From assembly GCA_949358305.1 (NCBI GenBank), contig OX442314.1, positions 39,033,211-39,097,210 of the forward strand: a stretch of DNA of 64,000 nucleotides. Reading direction: 5' to 3'. Each line of letters starts with the position of its first letter. Position 1 is the stretch's first letter. The position numbers were made by a program, and so were the translations under genes. Below, in pieces: positions 39,055 to 48,814 of this stretch. The stretch comes from Strigamia acuminata (lineage: Eukaryota; Arthropoda; Chilopoda; Geophilomorpha; Linotaeniidae). The notes below the pieces were generated by a model. That model was not told where the DNA came from. It did no database searches and saw nothing but the letters and a program-made list of their open reading frames with translations.

Positions 39055-42000
39055 TCAGAAAGTAACATCACACGTCACAAAACTCTCATTGTACAAAATC
39101 TGTTCGTTTTCAAAGAACTCCAATTTATTCGTTTCGGGGTAATAGAGAAAATACTGCGACCTATTGCGCTTGTCTCCAAACACGATGAACGACTCGTCGC
39201 AGTTCATCAAGAGCGGAACCCTCGACTCGAACTCGGGCAAAAACTTGTCGCTCCACACGTTCGCTTCGGTGTCAAACGTCAACAACTGTCTCTCGTTGGC
39301 GATAAAATACAACTTCTTCTTGCACAACCTTTGATAACACTTGCACTTGATCGACTTCGTGTTCGACGACTCTTTGAACGCCTTGAAAAACGCCCACTCG
39401 TCCTTTTCGAAATCGTACTTGTAGATCGCGGGCGGAAAAGTGCCGTGGAAATACAACTGACCGTTGGCCGCCAGCAGGTTGCTCCAGCCGGCGAACACGT
39501 GCGGATTCGGCGAGAGCGCCTTCCACGAGTACGTCTCCGTGTCGAAGCGCGCGATCGACTCGTAATTCCACACGTAAATCAACGGCCCGTCCACGACGCC
39601 CGCCACCCGGCTCTGGAACTTGACCGCGGGACCCGTGTACGTCACTTTCGTCACCGCGCTGAACACGACAAAGTTCTTTTCGCACGAGATGGCAAAGTAG
39701 AACTGCTCGCCGAACACCGAGATGAGCGGGTACCAATTGCTGGCGACCATGTCCGACAGTCGCACCTCTTTGATCGACGTCCACTTGTGCTTGAACGTCG
39801 AATACATCTGCGTCTTGAGCTCCACGCTCTGCAAACCGTTCGCGCAGTAAAAGTGCACGCGAACCTCCTTCGCCTTCGGCTCGGCTCCGCCTTTCAGATC
39901 GACGATGCTCGTCACCGAACTAGCCTGCGCGGTGATGAACGACGTGGTGGGGCTTACCGAGCTGGAGCAGGCGGGAGTCGGGCACCTTCGGCCGGGGAAG
40001 AAGGGGAGCACGACGGGCGAGTCGGAGCGTGCGAACAACACGGACGACTTCGCCTTGCTGGCCGGAGGTTGGTGTTTCGGGCCCGCGGGGTCGGAAAACA
40101 CAAAGTCGGCGGCGGATGACGTGTTGCTCGAGGACGCGTGCACGCTTTGGACGGACACGTTGCTGGTTATCATGCGATTCGTGGAGACGGCCGAGACGGC
40201 CGAGACGGTCGTGGACGGACGGCAGTTGCCGTAGCTCCTCGAGGACGCGAAGCGGCCTTTATTCACTACGTTCACGTGCGGAGACGGCGACGTGACTCGC
40301 TGTTTGATAATGGAACGACAATTGGCTTGACCGGTCGACGTTTTCGGACTGGACACGCATTTTTTCTGTCGCGCGGCGATGATTTTCGGACGGTAGACCA
40401 CCGACGGATGATTCGGCAGCCGTTCGCTCAACGATTTCAGACGACTGCTTATTGTGGGACGGTTTAACGCGCGATCGTTCGGCGTTTTCGGACGACAGTT
40501 TGTTGTCGGAAGATTCGGAGAACTATCGACGGGTGTTTTCGGACTCTTCGGAGTTTTTGGAGTTTTCGGACGAGTCGGGAGGCCGTCGTTAAGTGTTTTC
40601 GGAGTTTTTGGACGAATCGGGAGGCCGTCGTTAAGTGTTTTCGGACCACTAGGAGAAGCGTCGTTCAGTGGCTTTGGAGTTTTCGGACGACTGATCACCT
40701 TCGTATAGCTTGCAAAACCATCGACCGGTGCTTTCGGACCACTGGTCGTTGTCGGATGGTTCGGAGGACAATCGTTCGGTGTTTTCGGGGTTTTCGGAAG
40801 ACAATTATTCGGTGCTTTGAAGCTTTTCTGGCGCGGGTTTAGACGGCTTTTGGGCGTCTTTGCGCGGACGAGTCGAGTTTCCAGAGCATCCGGAAGTGTC
40901 AGAGGACTCGTCAGCGTCGAGGATAAACCGTTCAGAGTTATCGTTTGGCTGGAAAGTGTCGTGGGACGACTCGTGCTGATCATATTCGTGAGAAGACTAG
41001 CCTGCATTGTCGGCGGGCTGTTGAAACTCATCAGATCACGGCTGAACAAGCTCGTCGTCGTCACATCGCTCAACGGCGTCGTCTCCCAACTGGCCGGATT
41101 GAGCTGATGACTTTTAGCAGTCGGACAAGGGACGACGGGCGTGTGGAAATCATTGCTCGGGTCGAAATCGTGATAGAACGGCACGTCGCAATGCAGGGAC
41201 TTAAACAAGTCGCAGTTTGAGGAGTTGGCGCGACTACTCCTCTTCTCCGAGGGCGAACGGACTTTGCGCTTGCGCCCGCTGCCGGTCTTGGTGCTACCGC
41301 ACTGGGACACGGTGGGGATGCCCAGAGAAGTGACTCGCGGCGGCAGGTTGAGCAGGAAAGCAGACGTCGGTTTGGTCGAAGGCGGGGAATCTGCGCTCGT
41401 CGATTTCTTCGGATCGGACTCGCCGCGCGACTCGACAGCGATCGTCGAGCTCGCCGAGGTCATGCCGATGCCGGACTCGGGGGTCTTCTCCTCCGAGGTG
41501 ACGCCGGACTCGGAGGTCTTCTCCTCCGAGGTGACGCCGGACTCGGGGGTCTTCTCTGGCGAGCTGGTGGAGGTTGTTTTGGTTGTTTTGGTGACGCCGG
41601 ACTCGGGGGTCTTCTCCGGCGAGCTGGTGGAGGTTGTTTTGGTTGTTTTGGTGTCGACCGGTTCGGACGAGCTCCGCACTTGGGTGTCGTTGGAAGACAG
41701 GAGATTCTCCACCATGCTGAAGAGAAACATCATTTTGTCGGGCTGCTGGCCGCGGTTGAGCTTGCCCCACTGCGTTACCGCCAGCACCAAGTGTTGGTTG
41801 TCCACGTTGGATTGGGACGCGAACGTGACGAAAGCGGTCATCTGGTCGACCGTGAGGTCCAAGAGCTGCTTGCTCTTGAGCACTAGCGGCAAATGTTCGG
41901 CCATGAACTGCCTGACGACGGATTCTTCCCTTTTGCGCTCGTACTTGGTGGTGAGCCTCCAGAGGTGGACGCAGTTGTCGACGCTGAGCAGCCTCATGAC

Positions 42001-42363
42001 GAGTTTCATGCAGTAGTTGAAGAGCATCATCTCGTCGATGAGGTGCGAGATGTCGAGCACGTCGAGGATCTGCTCGATGCTCTTGAAGGTGCGCGGCACG
42101 ACGCCGTAGAGCGTGTGCACGACGGCGACCATCACGTCGAATTTCCAGTTGTCGAACTCCATCTGGATGCTCGCGTCGCCGGCCAGGTTGTTGCAGAAGA
42201 TGTTGTAGAAGAAGGAGTTGGTGGCCATGAGCACGCAGCGGTGCGCGTGGATGATGCCGCCCTTGCACTTGAGCGCCACGTCCGTGAGCACTTGCTTGTC
42301 GCGCATCTCGCACAGTTTCTTGGATAAAAGATTGAGGCGGGCCTGGTTCAGTTTCTCGTCCAT
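39055..42363 (-). CDS. BTB-BACK protein 2 with long Pro/Thr/Lys-rich insert
   Basis: Single-exon, 1102 residues, ATG at 42363. BTB domain about 20-125 (MRDKQVLTDVALKCKGGIIHAHRCVLMATNSFFYNIF), BACK region about 130-230, then ~550 residues of low complexity: two 20-residue repeats (60 bp, 41531-41590 and 41591-41650, with TSTSSPEKTPESG), 11-residue SEEKT(S/P)ESGVT units, and a long region of RPKTPKTLNDGLP-type repeats. The C-terminal ~290 residues match BTB-1's propeller-like region (LIYVWNYESIARFDTETYSWKALSPN). It is a tandem paralog of BTB-1, 742 bp away. A CUL3-adaptor role is inferred from the family. Confidence 0.85.
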   Translation of the reverse strand: MDEKLNQARLNLLSKKLCEMRDKQVLTDVALKCKGGIIHAHRCVLMATNSFFYNIFCNNLAGDASIQMEFDNWKFDVMVAVVHTLYGVVPRTFKSIEQILDVLDISHLIDEMMLFNYCMKLVMRLLSVDNCVHLWRLTTKYERKREESVVRQFMAEHLPLVLKSKQLLDLTVDQMTAFVTFASQSNVDNQHLVLAVTQWGKLNRGQQPDKMMFLFSMVENLLSSNDTQVRSSSEPVDTKTTKTTSTSSPEKTPESGVTKTTKTTSTSSPEKTPESGVTSEEKTSESGVTSEEKTPESGIGMTSASSTIAVESRGESDPKKSTSADSPPSTKPTSAFLLNLPPRVTSLGIPTVSQCGSTKTGSGRKRKVRSPSEKRSSRANSSNCDLFKSLHCDVPFYHDFDPSNDFHTPVVPCPTAKSHQLNPASWETTPLSDVTTTSLFSRDLMSFNSPPTMQASLLTNMISTSRPTTLSSQTITLNGLSSTLTSPLTLPDALETRLVRAKTPKSRLNPRQKSFKAPNNCLPKTPKTPNDCPPNHPTTTSGPKAPVDGFASYTKVISRPKTPKPLNDASPSGPKTLNDGLPIRPKTPKTLNDGLPTRPKTPKTPKSPKTPVDSSPNLPTTNCRPKTPNDRALNRPTISSRLKSLSERLPNHPSVVYRPKIIAARQKKCVSSPKTSTGQANCRSIIKQRVTSPSPHVNVVNKGRFASSRSYGNCRPSTTVSAVSAVSTNRMITSNVSVQSVHASSSNTSSAADFVFSDPAGPKHQPPASKAKSSVLFARSDSPVVLPFFPGRRCPTPACSSSVSPTTSFITAQASSVTSIVDLKGGAEPKAKEVRVHFYCANGLQSVELKTQMYSTFKHKWTSIKEVRLSDMVASNWYPLISVFGEQFYFAISCEKNFVVFSAVTKVTYTGPAVKFQSRVAGVVDGPLIYVWNYESIARFDTETYSWKALSPNPHVFAGWSNLLAANGQLYFHGTFPPAIYKYDFEKDEWAFFKAFKESSNTKSIKCKCYQRLCKKKLYFIANERQLLTFDTEANVWSDKFLPEFESRVPLLMNCDESFIVFGDKRNRSQYFLYYPETNKLEFFENEQILYNESFVTCDVTF

Positions 42364-43004
42364 CGCACTCTCACTCGCTGATTTGGATTTGGCCGAAAGT
42401 TTTTCAAGTTTGTTTTAGGCCCGACGCATTGTTGTTTGATTGTGTTGTCGATAGATGGGGAAGGAAGTTGCTTTGCTGTTGCTTTATGCTGCCACCAATT
42501 GTCGCTAGTTGGGGATATGAAAATTGTCAAAAATCATTAAAAACCGATTTAAAAAACCGATAAGAATAATCTGTAAAAAAAATCGATGAAAAATCGCTTT
42601 GCTGCTGTTCGGATAACCGATTGCTCGGATAACCGCGCTCCCGAAAATCGAGGCTCTACTGTATAGTCAAAAAAGTCAAATTATTAAAAACTGATTTACT
42701 TTTTAACACACGATGGCGCTGCTAAGAAAGCATCATCGTAAAGCAGTCATACTCTCTTGGCTCGTTGTTCGTCATCATCAATCATTCAATTCCCTTTTCA
42801 TCGCATCGTGGTGGAGGGTCGTAATCATGCCATCGAACGGTCAGCCTAACTCGTCGAATTGAATTCGACGAACCACCAAGAAAATAAGAGGCAATGCCGC
42901 ATGCGTAGGCCTACCATGCCATACTGAATTTTTACTGGCAACCAGCAATAACAAGGTTGATATTTTCATCGTACCTTCAAACACCGTAACTATAATAATT
43001 ATAC
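42364..43004. other. Intergenic with a pogo/Tigger-like terminus
   Basis: No gene seen. Read on the minus strand, 42662-42598 begins CAGTAGAGCCTCGATTTTCGG and continues GCGGTTATCCGAGCAATCGG, flanked by TA. This resembles ends of pogo/Tigger-type elements (CAGT...AACCTCGATTATCCG). The other end was not found. Confidence 0.35.
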
Positions 43005-43118
43005 AATGTCTTTGATTATGGCTAAACCTAAATGTTCTATTGCAGAATTAAAGACGACACATGAACCCGAAATTGTAAGGTCGACAAATTCCATCAATCC
43101 CATTACTCAAGATGAGTA
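43005..43118 (+). other. Possible 37-codon ORF overlapping the W-rich gene
   Basis: ATG at 43005, reading MSLIMAKPKCSIAELK...NPITQDE and stopping at 43116-43118. Its stop region overlaps the start of the next frame as GATGAGTAAT. It may be an upstream ORF in the leader of the 43112 gene, a small peptide, or chance. A TTGCAG acceptor-like site inside it offers another interpretation. Confidence 0.2.
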
Positions 43119-43597
43119 ATTGGGGGAATTTGGTGACAGTTCTTGTGGTAGCCATGATGCCATTTCTCTTGGTAGTCCTGATTCCATTGTTTTTTGGATT
43201 CATGGTGGTAGTTCTCGAGTCAATTATCGGCGTTTTGTCAACTCTCGAGACAGTTCTGATGCTAGTTGTCACGGCATTAACCAACCTGGTGTCAAGTTTC
43301 GTCGAAGTAATGGCGCTAGTTGTCACGCAAGTTGTCACCAGCATGGTGTCAATTTTCACGATGTTTATGACGGCAGTTTTCAAGGTGTTGTCAAATATCT
43401 TGCCGGCACATCTCCTGCCCGAGCAGTATTCGTACGAAAAGTCGTGGTGGCCGTATCAGTATAATTGTACATACACGAGCTGGTCGTGGTCGTGGCCGTT
43501 TAAGTACGAGTATTCATACACGAGCAGCTCGTATTCATTCTCGAGCAGCTCGTTTTCGGCGTGGTGGTGGCCATGGAATTGGTGGAAGTTTGAGTAA
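43112..43597 (+). CDS. Hydrophobic, Trp/Tyr/Ser-rich small membrane protein, novel
   Basis: 161 residues, ATG at 43112, AATAAA 79 bp after the stop (43676). The first ~95 residues are almost entirely hydrophobic (V, L, M, F, I, T), enough for three or four membrane segments (LVTVLVVAMMPFLLVVLIPL; ETVLMLVVTAL; VMALVVTQVVTSMVSIFTMF). The tail switches to an aromatic/serine composition (YSYEKSWWPYQYNCTY, SWSWSWPFKYEYSYTSSSYS) and ends WWWPWNWWKFE, with one NCT glycosylation-type site. No family is recognised. DNA-level periodic TTGTCA/TGTCA units suggest growth by short internal duplications. The opposite-strand frame over it (43048-43383) looks like a shadow. Confidence 0.5.
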   Translation: MSNWGNLVTVLVVAMMPFLLVVLIPLFFGFMVVVLESIIGVLSTLETVLMLVVTALTNLVSSFVEVMALVVTQVVTSMVSIFTMFMTAVFKVLSNILPAHLLPEQYSYEKSWWPYQYNCTYTSWSWSWPFKYEYSYTSSSYSFSSSSFSAWWWPWNWWKFE

Positions 43598-43689
43598 TGA
43601 TTTTAATGAAAATAATCGTAAAGAAGAGCATATTGGGGAAAAAGGGAAGATTATCAAAACTGTTTTCTGAATTAGAATAAAAGCTGTTT

Positions 43690-44056
43690 TGCTTAATGCT
43701 ACATTGATGAGAATGTCTTAAAACTTCAGTATCACTGTATTTAAATTATCGAAGAGAATGCGGACATTAAACATCTAAAAATCATGTGTTAATATGTTCA
43801 AATGCTAGAATTGTTGAAAAAGTAACAAACTATACAAAACTTATGACAATACATATGTTAAGCGAAATTTTTAGATTTTTTTTTAGAGGATTAGTTCTCC
43901 TCGGTCAGTCTAAGTGAAAATAAAATTTAAATTTAAGAAATATTACGTGAAAATAACTTACAAACAAAATGCTTAAAAGTGTCACTTAATTGATTACAAG
44001 TAATTTATTTTAGTTTTATTATTTTATTAAAAATACATGTATGCTAATGAATTCAA
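43690..44056. other. AT-rich spacer, nothing recognised
   Basis: No coding or repeat structure seen. Confidence 0.4.
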
Positions 44057-44336
44057 TTATTTAAGGAGAAAAACTGTTTTTCCATTCTTATCCGTGTGCT
44101 TCTCCATGCTAACTTTAAGAGTGATTGGATTATTGAAATTGAAATCCAGCTCCAGGCTGACTGGAATTCTTGTCCCATCTTTTATTTTTTTCCAGTCCTC
44201 CAGGCGAAATGAAAATTTATCAATTGTATCATTTGCTGCATGTTGCAGAATCAGATACATTTTTCTATTTGGCGTGGTTGCTTTAATGGCTGTGCATTTG
44301 AAATGGTGCTTTAAAAAGTTTGCAGTGACTGCTATT
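44057..44336 (-). CDS. Terminal exon of an unidentified minus-strand gene
   Basis: After a CTACAG acceptor (exon begins at 44336, phase 1) the frame is open for 92 codons to a stop at 44057: IAVTANFLKHHFKCTAIK, NRKMYLILQHAAND, FSFRLEDWKKIKDGTRIPVSLEL. Composition and the clean acceptor suggest a real last exon, possibly of a mobile-element gene. Upstream exons were not recognised in the AT-rich 44340-45050. Confidence 0.4.
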
Positions 44337-44339
44337 CTG

Positions 44340-45180
44340 TAGTTTTACAATGGTTTTAATAATTTTTTTTGTTTTAATTTATTTTTAATATGCTATGCTT
44401 TGCTACTGGATGCAGATTAAACTTTAAAATATGAGGACTGAATATTCTAGCTGTCCCAATCCATCAGAACTATGAGATTTCTTCCTTGGTAAAATTAAAA
44501 ATATTTGGTGGATTTTTAAAATATCCATCTTATAATTTCTATAATCTTGTACTGAATATTGAGAAATTATTATAAATTAAATTGAAAAATAAAGTTATTT
44601 CTAGATTTTTTTTTAAAATTTTAGATGGCATTAGTGAAATAACAATTACAAATTCATGGGATGTTGGGTAGTTATGAATTGATTCCAAAATTTATTCAGT
44701 GCTACTTATAAACCAGAATGATTTTTAAGACCAAAGAAATGCATAGAAATAGTGGAGGCTGTGTTGCAAGCAAAGCAAAGAGTAAACTTAGTAAATTGAA
44801 TTGAATTCGATGCATTACTAAGAGAACTTGTTTTAAGCTTCTATTTGTATAAATTTTGTAGTATTTTTTCTTGTTTTAAAGAAATAATAATTTTTATTGT
44901 TTTAAAAAATTAAAAAACAAAAATATAAGTTAATTTTGTATTAATTTTTATTGGTTTTTAATTATTGCAAAAAATAATTGAAATAAATTTTATTTTATTT
45001 CAAAATCCTATGCTAAAAAAAATTAAATTAAGCAAAAAAAAACACAAAAAACATCACATTGCAACTGATATGCTTTGCTCAAGTACTAGTAGACGAACTG
45101 GCAGTGGTTGCGCCACCACTAGGAGAAACAACAGAACTAAGGAGTTTGGCTACTTCTCCATCTCCTTTTACATACTATGC
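44340..45180. other. AT-rich, no gene recognised
   Basis: Long poly-A/T runs and no supported exon. An upstream exon of 44057-44336 could be hidden here. Confidence 0.3.
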
Positions 45181-45186
45181 CTTTAC

Positions 45187-46270
45187 CAGGCCTTTACAAA
45201 ACGTAAAGACTCGTTCTGTCGAGAACGACCACCGTGTCTTTCGTTTGAGAACCCCGTAGCCATATTGATACAAGGCACAAGAAAGGCGACTGGAGTGATG
45301 CGAGCACTTGCTCAAACATCGGTACGTAATTCTCAATTAATTTTTCCACATTCCAAGCTTATTTAACTATTTATTTGTTTCTATGTTTATAGCCATCCGT
45401 TTCAGTGTTTATAGTGACATGAAACGCTGAGATGTTCGGTCTGATCGAAGCAAACGGCAGTAAAGCAAGGAGGACAACTCTAGTCCTTTGTTCTCGCGGT
45501 TCGCGCTCATCACCAGAAAAACCTGCTTGAAACCCCGAGGTAAACTTTTTTATTTTTCTATAAATTTAAATATATTTTGTTTTTATATATTTTTTAATGG
45601 TCTAGCACCTTTGTGATAAATCTGCAGCTTTTATTTTTATTTTTTTCAATACTTTCATGAATTTACGATTAATTTTGGCATTCATTTCTTTTCTTTTCAG
45701 CCTTTTGAACGATATCGGAATTTGTTACACACATAATTTGGGACAGAGGGAGTATGTTCTTTTGAGACCAATTGCACACTCACGTCGTCGCATTTACTAA
45801 GTTTTACGTGGTCATAGTTTTACAGACAGACGAAAAAATCGGATTTTCTGGAAAATTGATCTCGTAATCAAGCGTTCTACTCCTGCACTAAACATCATTT
45901 CTTCTCGTAAGGAGAATGAAACCTATCATTGCTACAAGAAATGGTGCATGTAATAAGACCGGTATTAATTGTTCAGTGTGATTTAATGGGGGTGTAAAAT
46001 CCAACTCTCTACCTCCACGTGGTCACCCCTGGATAAACTGAGCACATGACTTGTCTCAGTGGAACCAGAAGAGAGCTCTGGTCATTTGAAAATTTATTTC
46101 ACATCTTCTACTTGTATTGTTAGCCCGCATTCCTTTCTTTCATGATTGTGGCATTTACATTTCTTAATTTATTATAAGCCCGCATCCTTCTTTCATGAAT
46201 GTGGCATTTAGATGATTGTATTGTTAGACTGCATTCCTTTCCTACATGAATGTAGCATTTACATTTTTGT
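45187..46270. repeat. Dispersed repeat, copy A (matches 63001-64000)
   Basis: Begins with TTTACAAAACGTAAAGACTCGTTCTGTCGAGAACGA and aligns along about 1 kb with the right end of the window. Splice-like borders are conserved in both copies: CGGTACGTAATTC, TTATAGCCATCCG, CCGAGGTAAACT, TTTTCAG and an exon-like block reading DIGI-x-Y-x-x-NLGQREY. Stops inside other blocks argue against a simple protein gene. Confidence 0.8.
46122..46262. repeat. Imperfect tandem repeat, ~50-55 bp, three copies
   Basis: Units begin AGCCCGCAT(T)CCTT(T)CTTTCATGA and contain TGTGGCATTTA. The same array recurs at 63911-64000, cut by the window edge. Confidence 0.75.
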
Positions 46271-47524
46271 AATTTTCTATACATTGGTGTAGCCATTTTG
46301 CTAGCTGTTTCTTAAGAGAAGGCTCTATAATTTGACCCAGTGTGTTGATCCTTTTCCACTGATAAATGTTAAGAAACATTTTTTTCACTTCTGGGGATTC
46401 TATATTGAATGGTGCACACAGATTCGATTACATTATTTCCAACACTATTTTGCTTATTATTTTTGTCTTCAATTTGTCTAATTATCCTTGATTGCGTTTG
46501 ATTGCTGTTGATGAATGTGTATTGGGATTTGCAGTTTGCTGAGGTGTGTTTCTATCTGCCAGCTCCACTTGAGCCGCTGCTCGAGGTGCCTCAATCGCTT
46601 TATCTCCGAGTGGTTATTACGCTTTTGAATGAGGTGCAGATGCTACTCCTGTTACGCACGTCGATTAAACCCTGGTACAGCGACCGCCTGCCAGGCCACT
46701 CAAGCTCTTTCAGCCACCGAGTATAGATGTGGCGTGATTGATGTCCATCGCTGCGGTTCTCTGGATCACAATCAGCGATCCATGACAGGAGAAGCACACG
46801 CTCTGGGGACAACATCGGTCTTCCCAATGGCGGATACTGCAAATTATGGGGCGTATGCCAGCCGCCCTGGACGGTATTCCTCCAACACGTGTTTAATCAT
46901 AATCACGAACCAGATGCAGTCATGAGCGAACCCAATCAGTAGCTGGAACTCAGTTGGAGGAATGAAACGCAAAATAACACTCCTATCAAAGAATTTCTTG
47001 TGCAAGCTTGTAGCCTGCCCTCGCCGCATCCGGAATTTATACCGAGCTGTCCTACGAAACCCAAATCCCTCACATGCGTAACGTTCCTTCCTCATGACTA
47101 TTACTGTCTAGTTTTAGCATCATTAATACCTAGTACGGTTTCTTGAATTGTTGGAAGAGCAAAGGATAGGCCAGTGTTGGAAGGTATTACGTGTCTTTTT
47201 TTTGGCACCTTCGGCTTGTAATTTTAGCTGTAAATCCATTCTTGTTAGTCTGTGTAGTAATTCATAGATCCCAAAATTCACAACAGTTGAAAACTTACTT
47301 GTCATGCCTCTTGCAGCTCTAAAAAAAAACTGTCACATTTATCTGCACCTAGAAATACAAAAATGTCATAATTAGCGTGATTTTCAAGATTTATCTCAAT
47401 GTGGTTGCGTTCAAGGGCGGCTTGCAAGGCAGCCTGAAACTCTACGAATTGGCTTGGTTATCCAAGGAGTTTCGTGAGTGGTAAGACAATTTTAATATTT
47501 CTTTGTCTCTGCCCTCTTAAGTCC
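46271..47524. other. No gene that I can support
   Basis: Weak open frames on both strands (minus 46600-46842 and 46844-47095; plus 46502-46925) show no recognisable domain. The minus frames could be decayed transposase. Confidence 0.3.
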
Positions 47525-48448
47525 TTTTCGTCGAGACTGCTATATTGTCCTTGAACGGTGTTTTAGAAAAGAAAATATCTCGGGCCACCAGTCTTTATTT
47601 TCAAACGTTTTCAACAGGTGCAGACTGTCTAGAAGAAATACACAATTCTTGACTGAGAGTTCAGAACAATCGATTTTCAAAAAAGTTAAATTCTTGCATG
47701 CTTCATATCCTGCAGGCGTAATTACATCCAAAGAATTTATAGAGTTTCTTCATCAGCGGACAATTATCCTTGATTGCAGCTAGGACTTAATTTGTGCTTT
47801 TTATGCCCTCTGTCCTAAAATGTTCAAGTTGTGGGAAATTCGGCAAAAGTTCGATCAGACGCCCTGCATCTATACTCTGGTTCGACTCAAGAGGGTGCCC
47901 TTCTCCCATTGGCCGAGCCGTATCACTGGTGTAGTGATCCAAAAATGTAGACCCAAACACCAGAAATGCATTACAATGTACAGACATTGTAACCGATTGC
48001 CTATCCAGACATAGTAACCAATAAACATAACAAACATAAGTTTTACATTTATATATGCATAAAACTTTTATTTCCTAAATGGAAATAACATTTTTTTTAT
48101 AAAAATAATCAAAATTATATTAGCTTAAATGGTAATAGCAATCACAAAACATAAGAAAAATAAAAACTACTTCTCCTAGTGGTGGTAATACAAACTTGAG
48201 GTAGGAGTAATGCGGCTCGGCCAATGGGAGAAGGGCACTCTCTTGAGTTGAACCAGAGTATACATAAAAGAATTCATCATGCAAGTCTAATACAACAAGG
48301 TATTTACAAATGCCTATTTTGTCGAATAAACGACCCCGAAGCACATCAAACGTGGAGAAATGTAGTGATTTGCTGCGGGAATGGATGAAGATTTCCGCAG
48401 GTAAAAATTTGTCGCCAACCGAGTATTGCTGGCACATTTGTTCGTAAA
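47525..48448 (-). pseudogene. LRR pseudogene D, split by a MITE
   Basis: Minus-strand relic of the A/B/C family: FYEQMCQQYSVGDKFLPAEIFIHSRS, KIGICKYLVVLDL, then after the MITE RLIELLPNFPQLEHF, a TAA where the paralogs have Asp/Arg, VLAAIKDNCPLM, a frameshift, and ACKNLTFLKIDCSELS...WWPEIFSFLKHRSRTI before it is lost. The N-terminus is replaced by a transposase fragment at about 48449. It has several independent disablements, so it is an old pseudogene. Confidence 0.85.
47871..48262. mobile_element. ~390-bp MITE inside LRR pseudogene D
   Basis: Inverted ends TATACTCTGGTTCGACTCAAGAGGGTGCCC and, on the other side, its near-perfect complement ending CCAGAGTATA (about 50-bp arms with few mismatches). 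The flanking TA suggests Tc1/mariner-type TA duplication. Removing the element with one TA rejoins the LRR frame. The interior shares GAGCCGTATCACTGGTGTAGTG with the 54063 MITE. Confidence 0.8.
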
Positions 48449-48814
48449 ATCTGGAGTTTCATCAAATTTTGTAAGTAATAAATTGCAAAAGTCTAGTCTG
48501 GCTATTTCATCATCTGGTTGAAGTGCTAGATGAATGTGGAAACGATGAGGATGAAGCTTATTTTTTACCAGAATATGATGAACAGTTGATTTGCTTAATC
48601 CACATTGTCTAGCAATAGCCCTAGTGCTTGTGTGAGGATTTTGATACACGCGTGCAAGAACAAACGTTTCCATTTTCTCTGTTGTGATAGGTACTCGCAT
48701 TTGCATCCTTCTGTTCCGCAGAACACTTCCAGTTTCCTGGAGACGTCTCATCAGGGTTTTGCCCAGGTACGGTGGTTGTACGTCGACTGCGCCGTGTGAG
48801 AAAAATAAAGACAA
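48449..48814 (-). pseudogene. Mariner-like (DUF4817-type) transposase N-terminal fragment
   Basis: The frame reads LQETGSVLRNRRMQMRVPITTEK, VYQNPHTSTRAIARQCGLSKSTVHHILVKNKLHPHRFHIH and RLDFCNLLLTKFDETPDF. That is the two-helix-turn-helix DNA-binding part common in arthropod mariner-like elements. It ends abruptly at a junction with the LRR pseudogene, so the catalytic domain is missing. Confidence 0.75.

Noticed and set aside
41294-42313. 339-codon minus frame overlapping BTB-2
   Set aside because: Off-frame reading of the BTB domain DNA, rich in Arg/His/Gln, as expected for a GC-rich shadow.
43048-43383. 111-codon minus frame opposite the W-rich gene
   Set aside because: Thr/Val/Ile low-complexity complement of hydrophobic codons; the plus frame has better start, length and poly(A) signal. 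Not fully excluded.
46600-47095. Two minus ORFs as a FLYWCH or MULE gene
   Set aside because: Only vague similarity in spacing of aromatic and charged residues; no clear motif.
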